NCBI GenBank assembly: GCA_029962745.1
Contig: CM057162.1
Span: 13,576,026-13,640,025 of the forward strand
Reading direction: 5' to 3'
Source of the DNA: Echinometra lucunter
Taxonomy: Eukaryota; Echinodermata; Echinoidea; Camarodonta; Echinometridae
Length of the DNA stretch: 64,000 bases
Numbering within the stretch: the stretch's first letter is position 1; each line of letters starts with the position of its first letter. Position numbers and translations under genes: made by a program. A model generated the notes under the pieces. It did not search any database and was not told the origin of the DNA. It saw only the letters and a list, made by a program, of their open reading frames with translations. Shown piece by piece: positions 56,532 through 64,000 of this stretch.

Positions 56532-58158
56532 CAGGGTTGGCGATTTTTTTTATTTTTTTACAAAAATCAAAAAAATCGAATTTTTTTTATTTAAATCAGA
56601 TTTATTTGATTTAAATCAGATTTTTTATTTTTTTTTATTTCTTTAAAGTTCATTCGAAAAAAAGCTTAAATACCAATAGACCTCACCCTACAATGACATC
56701 AATTTTAATGTTATCACACATTTCAATCCTAATATTTTTCTTAACCATAATGATTTGTAATTAAATCTAGTCAAAATGGGCAAATAAAAATCAATTTGTG
56801 CAATCATGTATATGAACTTAATTCTATCATACATACATGTAGGTCTATGAAGGAAACTTCCATAAGGAATTCCCAGTGAGTAGAGAATATTCCCTTCTGT
56901 GAATTTCCACTCAGTATTTCAAAAAAATCCCAGAGGAAAATCTCCAGACACTCCTCAGTGAAAATTGTATCTAAATGTGCACTCAACAGCTTTGTGACAG
57001 TTTTACAAATTTGTATTAAAGCTCATCCATTGCTACAGATAGAGATTGTTGGAGACCAATATAAGAGACAGCTTAGTCAAAGGATGACTACACTACATTA
57101 TGTTACTGTGATTTTTACATTAATCTACAATTCTTATTCATATGTTCTCTAAAAATCTGTTTGATACATGAAGTAGGAAAAAAAAACAACTTTTGACCCT
57201 ATACAACTGTAAGTTTGACTAAAAGGATAAAACCAGCAAAACTGCTTATGTATTACAAAAAGAAGTATTGTATTTTAAATCAGACACAACTTACAACTGT
57301 AATTGATTGTAACTTACATGAAAGTACCTACATCTTAAGAATTAAATGTAGTTTTAAAAGTTTATTTTGAATTTTGCAAATTGTTTTTATAGATCCTCTT
57401 TCCATTGCTACATGCAAATACAAAACTTCCATAGCACTGAACATAAAATGAGCTAGTGACTTAAAAGGTATATGAGAAAGCTTTTTTCAACAGTCAAATT
57501 GTGACTGTACTACATTATGTTAATTGTATGATAAATGTAACAAGAAGAAATAAGCATGTGGAATCTGTTGATTAGTTGATTTTTTTAAAATTTCACATGA
57601 TAGAAGTATAACTGTGAAGGATCAAAACTGGAAAACTGCCAACAAACCTTTTGTCATTGACTTTTACTTATTATATTTTATACACTACTGCTCTCTGAAA
57701 AGTCTTGGATTGTGTGATAAATGATAACAAATAGATAAGAAACTTGTTTCACTTTTAATAACTGACAAAGAATGTAAAATTTCAGAAGAAAAACTTGACA
57801 TTTACACAAAATGGAGTAATTGTTGACGACACAAATCTCAATTTTTAAGGAATCAGCCGATTTTATTGACTTGATTTTAATTTGTTTTAAGTAGATAGAA
57901 AGGATTTGTTAATTTTTTTGTTGATATAAAGTTAATTCAAAGTTTTTCAATTGATATAAAGTTAATTCAAAGTTTTTCAGTTGATTTGAAAAATTGAAAC
58001 TGCCTTGAACAAATAATTTGTCAATGATTTGTACATGTTTCAATGGAAGTGATTTAAATCAATGATTTTTTTTTAAAAATCATGGTGATTTAAATCGCGA
58101 TTTATATCATGATTTAAATCATGATTTAAATCAACGTGATTTAAATCCGCCAACCCTG
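56532..58158. mobile_element. hAT-like non-autonomous element (right arm, without nested insertion)
   Basis: Ends CAGGGTTGGCGATTT and AAATCCGCCAACCCTG with flanks CTTAATTG and CTTTATTG (one mismatch). It is the uninterrupted 1627-bp form of the left-arm element. Confidence 0.85.
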
Positions 58159-58166
58159 CTTTATTG

Positions 58167-61100
58167 GCACCATCACTTGTTCCAATATATAAATTTACGT
58201 CTAGCCAGCAAACAGGGGAAAAAAGACAATCTTCCATAGATCTGTACTTCTTATATAAACTCCAAAGATTGTGCAATATTATGCTGGAGGACAGTGGCAT
58301 AACTACAGGGGGAGGGGGCACAGTAGGCAAAAAAAAAAAAAGAGAAAAGAAAGGAGGAGGAAAGAGAAAAGGAAGGGGAAAAGAAGGAAAAGGAAAATGG
58401 TACATCGGGAACTGCTCCGTCGCTTCACTCGCTAGCATTTAAGTAATTTAACCAATGCCAATGCTAGGCCTAATTACTATTCTTATGAAAGGAATCAGTT
58501 TGCATCTTTTGTCTCAATCTGATGTTAAAGGCGGCTGTTGTTCCACTCATAGCATATTAGTAATAATCACATCTGGATTTCACTCCAAGAAGTTTACTTA
58601 AAAAGGGCCCTTTCAGTAGACAAAAACCAAAAATTCCCTTCTGTTCGTTCGCCAGCCCGCTACTCCAGCTAGTAAAAGCTAGACACAAAATGATTTCGGG
58701 CACAGCAATCATATTTCAGAAGCTAGTTGGCAAAGTATCATAATATTTGGGTAGCATGCAAGGAGGTTCACAAAATTACAAAAAATTCTATTGTATTGAC
58801 GATTCCATACATATATGGTATATATATCTATATACATATCTTGTGTGTAAGGGGGAAGTGGGCGTCGTCTACTTCGCTCACTTATAAAAACAGAATGGTT
58901 TCGGAAGGTGAGCGAGGTAACAAAACGGATTCATATTCAGCACACAGGGGATCGAATTGATTATTTAGATAATTATATTTCGGTGACGAAATACCATTTC
59001 TACAATGAAAAAAGGGTATATTTTTCTTCGCTCGCTGCGCTTGCTCGTTATATAACTGCTTAATGGTTTTTTAAAGCAAAAAAATTGGGCGAGAGATGAT
59101 CAAATAAATAATTCGATGTTTCATATGCTCACAATGTAATTTACTGAAGGGTTGGTGTGTGTTAATATGTAGGCGTATTGTATTATGTAGGCATGGTAGG
59201 CCTGGCACGAGTAGTGATTTTACTACTTGAGGCGAGTAGATAAAAATACTCTAGTTGCTTTTTCGAGTACTCGAGTAGTAATTTGCTGTCAAATTACTGC
59301 TAATTTGGTTCATAAATTACGGCCAATTCATAGTTTGAAGTCTTTGGACTTGGGCTCCGATCGTTACGAGTGGCAATGTCCACCACCTGACCACAGAATG
59401 CAATGAGTGGGACCGATTCAAAATTTTGTATATACCCAGTTGTTGGATGTCCGGACAGGTTGTATATCCGGACAGTCGATTTTAAACAGCCAATTGAAAA
59501 AGTTCACAAGCAAATCTCTTAAATGTTTTAACACAAACTGTTAGACAATATTATAGCGAACAAATATTGAAGATAATTAGCACAAATCAATGCATAGTTT
59601 TTGTTTAATCCAAAGGCAAAAAAGAAGGCTTCATTTTTGTTACGTCTCCGGACAGTCAACCCCCCCCCCCCCCCCATCCTACATCTCAAAATACCATTCT
59701 TACAGATTTTATGTCCATATCAATGAAATAATATTGTATATCCACACTCAATAGTTATTTTTAAGTGAAATAATTACCCTAATTTTTCTAGGCAAAATAC
59801 CATTAGCAAACCATTCTTTGTAAATTTGCTTGGTATTCCATCGCCAACAGCAAACCTTCTTGCTGACAATGATATGATATAGCCTTTTGTCAGATCAGGG
59901 GGTGCAAATAATTACTTGGATTGTGCTCTCCGCTCGAAAATAAAAGCAATCACTCGTTTCCAAAATAGTTCCAGCGATTTTTATTGAAATTATTATGTTT
60001 GATGATACAAGAATAATTAGTTCGCCATGATCATGATTACGAATGATCTCAGTGATGATATTTCATAAATCAAAACAATTAGAGCCTTTGTCGTAAGCCA
60101 AGTATTTTACAAGAATTTTTTATTTTTTTGTCATGAATGGAAGTTGTGCATGCGGTCGCGTTGTGCAGTGGCTTGCGCAGCACAGTGCATTTAGGATTGA
60201 GTTGTAGTCCACAATGTTGATGATGAAAATGATGATAAATGTGAAGTGCGATCAGCAGTCACTGAACTGGGCTAAATGTCCATGAAGACAAAGTCGATGA
60301 TGACAAGCAGCTGGTTTTAAAAATCCAAGGGTTGATAAGGTCCTCTACAACAGGTTAATAATCTTGGTGAGAACTGAGAATTTCCTCTTAAAAATGGCAA
60401 ACAGCTCGTTGAAGCACAGAGATTAATTCTGCTTTTCTGAGAGATTTCCCAGCCTTTTGCATCAATTTCTATCTTCTAGAAGTATCCAGTTATATCTTTC
60501 ATAAGAACAATCTTGCTCCTTCTAGTAAAGTACACTCTACACAATTTTGAAAAATGACATTTTTGCCTTTAATGTCTGCTCACTCATGCATGACTTGACA
60601 GATCAATCTCATTTTCAAACAAAAGTTAGTCAATAAGTCTAGGAAAACTCCTCCCAAATTGTTTTGCTCAAAACTTCTTCATTAAAAAGTTAAGCTATTT
60701 TGAATTATGGGGGAGTTAGTTTTTTGTTGTGTTTACATACTGCATGATTTACACATCTATTATTTTTATGTACATACAAAACAAAAAAAAGATAGGCCTA
60801 CATTCAGGCATCAGTTCTGATGAAACTCACATAGTTTTAAAGGACCGCAGTCAGTTTAAACTTCTTGTTAAGTTGTAGGTCTGATTATACAGTACAAACA
60901 AAAGTTGGTGCCGAAATGACATTGGCTTTACTTAAGGTGCAGAGATACATGTAGGTGTCAAACTTAAAACATGTATTTCAGTTGGAATGATACACAAGTA
61001 GACAATGTGCAGTTCTTTTATCAGTTTGATCATGTTGCAGCTTTGACACCACGCTGAAGTCAATTCATTAGTTAAACATTGAGTATTTGTCAAATGTCTG

Positions 61101-61990
61101 ACACTATTTTTTTGAGGGGGGGGGGGTGCAGGATGGCAAGATCATAGATGGTTGTGTTAAAGAGTATGAGCACAGACTGTTAGACAATATTATACAGAAC
61201 AAATATTGATGATGATTAGCACAAATCAATGCATAGTTTCTGTTTAATCCCAAGACAAAAAAGAAGGCTCCATTTTTGTTATGTGTCCGGACACCCAATC
61301 CCCCATCCTATATAGTTATTACTTGATAGTGGCTACAGATTCAAAAATTTTGACAATAGAATATTTTTCCTTTTTAGGTTGTGAGTTGTGACCCCCCCCC
61401 CCCCCCCAGTATGCACTAGAATCTCATTTTTTGGACCTCTGTATCTCTCTTTTTTTTAACCATTCTATCATCTTGGAAGTTCCAAATTTAGAATCTACAG
61501 CAAAAAATACCCTAGAGTACAAATTTTCATGTTTGTAGGGGGTGTACTTTTGAAAATATGGACCCCCAAAGGAGGTGTTTCATTTCGTGATGCCAATTTC
61601 AGCATGATGTACGACTTTCCTTATTTTGAATTCAATTCCACTGACTAGATCCCATCAGCCACTTTCCATATTTGCATTGTTTCAGTGTTAAACAAAATCA
61701 TTTTCTGACAAGGGCGCACCGAATTGCAGAGATGCAAAATGGCTATGAATTGGACAAATTTGACCTTTGACCTTGGTTATCTCGGTGCGCCAGTGAGATC
61801 CCACCCTCTTTTCACTTGACTTTGGCTATTAAGGGCTTTTAGTTCTTTCCTTTTGATGGGATCTTCTTGGCGCTTCAAGGTACAAGGTCTTCAAACTGCA
61901 TGAGGGCACTATTTATTATACAATGTAGAATAAGCTCATCGTAGCGTGACGCGCCGAGATCCCAACAATTTTTTTCTATTTTGATTTTGT
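58167..61990. other. right-arm repeat sequence; no gene recognised
   Basis: Mirrors 43430-47260, including the duplicated GTCCGGACA blocks and homopolymer runs (59660-59675, 61119-61128, 61392-61407). No coding sequence supported. Confidence 0.5.
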
Positions 61991-62009
61991 ACCCAACTGG
62001 AGATTTCAA

Positions 62010-62879
62010 CAAGGCGTTTGCGATGTTGTGTCTCGCCCACTTGTGAAAATAACTAGAAATATCGCGATCTGTGATGGCACACAACAGAACTGTATCGAAA
62101 GCTCATCACATGGTTGCAGAGTTTTGTGTCATAAGAGAGTCTTGCACGTAAACTTTAATGTTTGACCTGAAATGACCTTTGACCTTACCATGTGACCTCT
62201 GACTGGACCATAACATGCAGGTCCCCTCAGTGCATCTACAACCCAAGTTTGGTTGAAAAGTGAGTCACGGTTGCAAAGTTATGTGTGATAAGAGAGTCTT
62301 GCACGTCAACTTTAACATTTGACCTGAAATGACCTTTGACCTTACCATGTGACCTCTGACTGGACAATAAGATGCAGGTCCCCTTAGTGCATCTACAACC
62401 CAAGTTTGATTGAACAGTGTCACACAGTTGCAGAGTTTTGTGTCATAAGAGAGTCTTGCACGTAAATTTTAACGTTTGACCTAAAATGACCTTTGACCTT
62501 ACCATGTGACCTCTGACTAGAGCATAACATGCAGGTCCGCTTAGGGCATCTACAACCCAAGTTTGGTTGAAAAGTGAGTCACGGTTGCAGAGTTTTGTGT
62601 CATAAGAGAGTCTTGCACGTAAACTTTAACGTTTGACCTGAAATGACCTTTGACCTTACCATGTGACCTCTGACTGGACCATAACATGCAGGTCCCCTTA
62701 GTGCATCTACAACCCAAGTTTGGTTGAAAAGTGAGTCACGGTTGCCAAGTTATCTTTCATAAGGTTTGTGACGGACGGACGGACGGACGACGGACGGACG
62801 ACGGACGGACGACGGACGGACGACGGACGGACGACATTTGGACCCCTTAGTCTCGCCTTCACCTCCGGTGGGCGAGACA
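62010..62879 (+). mobile_element. Helentron/pearl-like element present only in the right arm
   Basis: Begins ACAAGGCGTTTGCG with subterminal TGTCTCGCCCAC, carries a 157-bp tandem core and a GGACGGACGACGG microsatellite (62771-62835), and ends in a hairpin GTCTCGCC...GGGCGAGAC followed by A's. The left arm at about 43435 shows the empty site (AGATTTCAAAAACTG read on this strand). Comparison shows no target duplication and insertion within an A-run (T-T on the other strand), as expected for Helitron-like transposition. Confidence 0.8.
62174..62760 (+). repeat. 157-bp tandem repeats
   Basis: GACCTTTGACCTTACCATG recurs at 62174, 62331, 62488 and 62645, an exact 157-bp step. Each unit also has GAGAGTCTTGCACGT and CAACCCAAGTTTG(G/A)TTGAA. 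Confidence 0.9.
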
Positions 62880-63191
62880 AAAACTGATTTTCATTCGTTG
62901 GGATGAGCTTGGCGCGTATTTTCACACTTGCAGGAAATGTATCAATTGTTTTATTAGTGGTTTTCATTGAAGATTTCAATCATTTTTAACGACAGAACTG
63001 AAAGTCCTAGGGAGCTATAAATTTGACTGTATCATGCTAATATGATACAATGTCAATGTACATGTAATGTTTAATTGTAATTTTTTCCAAGTTGATCTGA
63101 GTACCCATGTATCACAACCCCCCTAAAATGGTACAGTTTTAGTGGTGGAGACTGTTAACTGAATCAATGTTCTTTCATCCTCCTTTTACAG

Positions 63192-64000
63192 GCCGCTTCA
63201 GGGCAAGTGGGTACCTTCAGTGACACTGATCATGCAGCAGCTTGGGAGAATGACACTGATGCAGCATCTTTGCACAACAGCATGGATATTGGATCATCAT
63301 TAGATGCTGAAGAAACCGGTGAAGCTTGTCCATCTCCTGAAAATGACTTGCATAACACACCACGCAGAGACTATTCCTCACTTGTTAACAAATTACAAGA
63401 TGAACTGCTGGATGAATTGCTGCACGATCTGCAATCCTCTGTATAGATGGAACAGCGTGAAGATCTTGCAGATGATACAATTGATGATCCTTTGCTTGTC
63501 ATTGCTGATGAGATTGCCCATGTTATTGAAGATGAGTGTCAGCATACATATACTTGTAATGATAACAGTGATGGTGATGAAGAAGATCCTCCTTTGTATG
63601 CTGGTTCAACTAGACATCTCGGTGTAACTGAACTCCTTTGTGCTGCTTCATGATTCGATTCCGTTTGTCTGAAGAAAATAAGCAACACTTACTTGTACTC
63701 ATTAACTTGCTCCTACCAGAAAACAACATGTTTATCAAGTCACTGCATACTTTGAAGAAGTATCTTGGAAAGTTTACATTCTTGCCTGTTATCCAGTATT
63801 TCTGCTCCCACTGTTATACCCATGTAGACAAAGCATCACAAAGTTGTTCTAATCCTCATTGTATGAAGGATTTGACATCATCAGGAGCAGTTTGTTACTT
63901 TGTGCAGCATAGTTTAATTTCACAGTTAAGTGTTCTATTCAAAAAGAAATTCTTCACGGACAAAATACATACGCATAGATTTGAACACTACAAGTTAAAT
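63192..64000 (+). pseudogene. EnSpm/CACTA-like transposase, mirrored copy, cut by window end
   Basis: Starts after ccttttacag with AASGQVGTFSDTDHAAAWE, followed by the acidic region, the shared in-frame TAG at 63444-63446 and EQREDLADDTIDDPLLVIAD. Here the acidic stretch after IADEIAHV continues in frame (IEDECQHTYTC), unlike the left copy which has a 2-base insertion. An extra T near 63665 shifts the frame just before the cysteine-rich region, where the left copy is in frame. The two copies therefore carry different defects plus one shared stop. The rest lies beyond the window. Confidence 0.8.

Larger units (their letters stand above)
42315..64000. repeat. large inverted repeat (two ~10-11.5-kb arms around a gap)
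   Basis: Left arm about 42315-53820 and right arm 54321-64000. Paired landmarks are the transposase start (43125/63192), the GTCCGGACA block (44150/61295), hAT-like element (47269-50425/56532-58158), foldback (51253/55705), telomere-like MITE (51672/55274) and truncated LRR exon (51936/55011). Differences are mostly single bases plus two large insertions, one in each arm. Divergence looks like a few percent by eye. The right arm runs off the window; the left arm continues to at least 40486 as its partner would. Confidence 0.9.

Overview
The window reads as animal nuclear DNA, most likely from a sea urchin (Strongylocentrotus-like). Coding parts are split into exons with GT/AG borders, most of the sequence is transposon-derived, there are three assembly gaps of exactly 500 N, and the one clear host gene type is a Death-NACHT-LRR immune receptor of the kind greatly expanded in echinoids. 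The species call is inference.

Left part (1-15 kb): a plus-strand NLR gene can be assembled from four exons whose splice phases all agree: a short exon at 3072-3154 coding for a hydrophobic leader that ends in a 2A-type ribosome-skipping motif (GDVETNPGP), a Death-domain exon at 6459-6796, a NACHT exon at 10193-11898 and an LRR exon at 13271-13438. Introns hold a 640-bp MITE, a Tc1/mariner-like element with about 500-bp inverted repeats, a decayed LINE and smaller foldback elements. The gene runs into a gap at 15033.

15.5-23.6 kb is an inverted, diverged copy of the NACHT and LRR exons (minus strand), broken by a CR1/L2-like LINE and a nest of DNA elements. 23.7-39.3 kb holds no recognisable host gene. 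It contains Helentron/pearl-like elements with ~150-161-bp tandem cores full of TGACCTTTGACCT motifs, a duplicated purine-rich ~1.7-kb unit, a 6.3-kb Harbinger-like long-inverted-repeat element with another transposon inside it, and a second copy of the first LINE.

40-64 kb is a very large inverted repeat (about 42.3-53.8 kb against 54.3-64 kb) meeting at a 500-N gap. Each arm carries an EnSpm/CACTA-like transposase pseudogene, a hAT-like element, foldback elements and LRR-exon units of an NLR gene. The arms differ by clean transposon presence or absence, which makes them either two haplotypes joined head to head by the assembler or a young inverted duplication. The differences expose exact insertion sites for several element families.

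The most notable system is the NLR whose N-terminal leader is itself a 2A peptide, a layout expected to yield two fates for one receptor. Next is the group of DR1-rich tandem-core elements, for which the inverted repeat supplies an empty insertion site.
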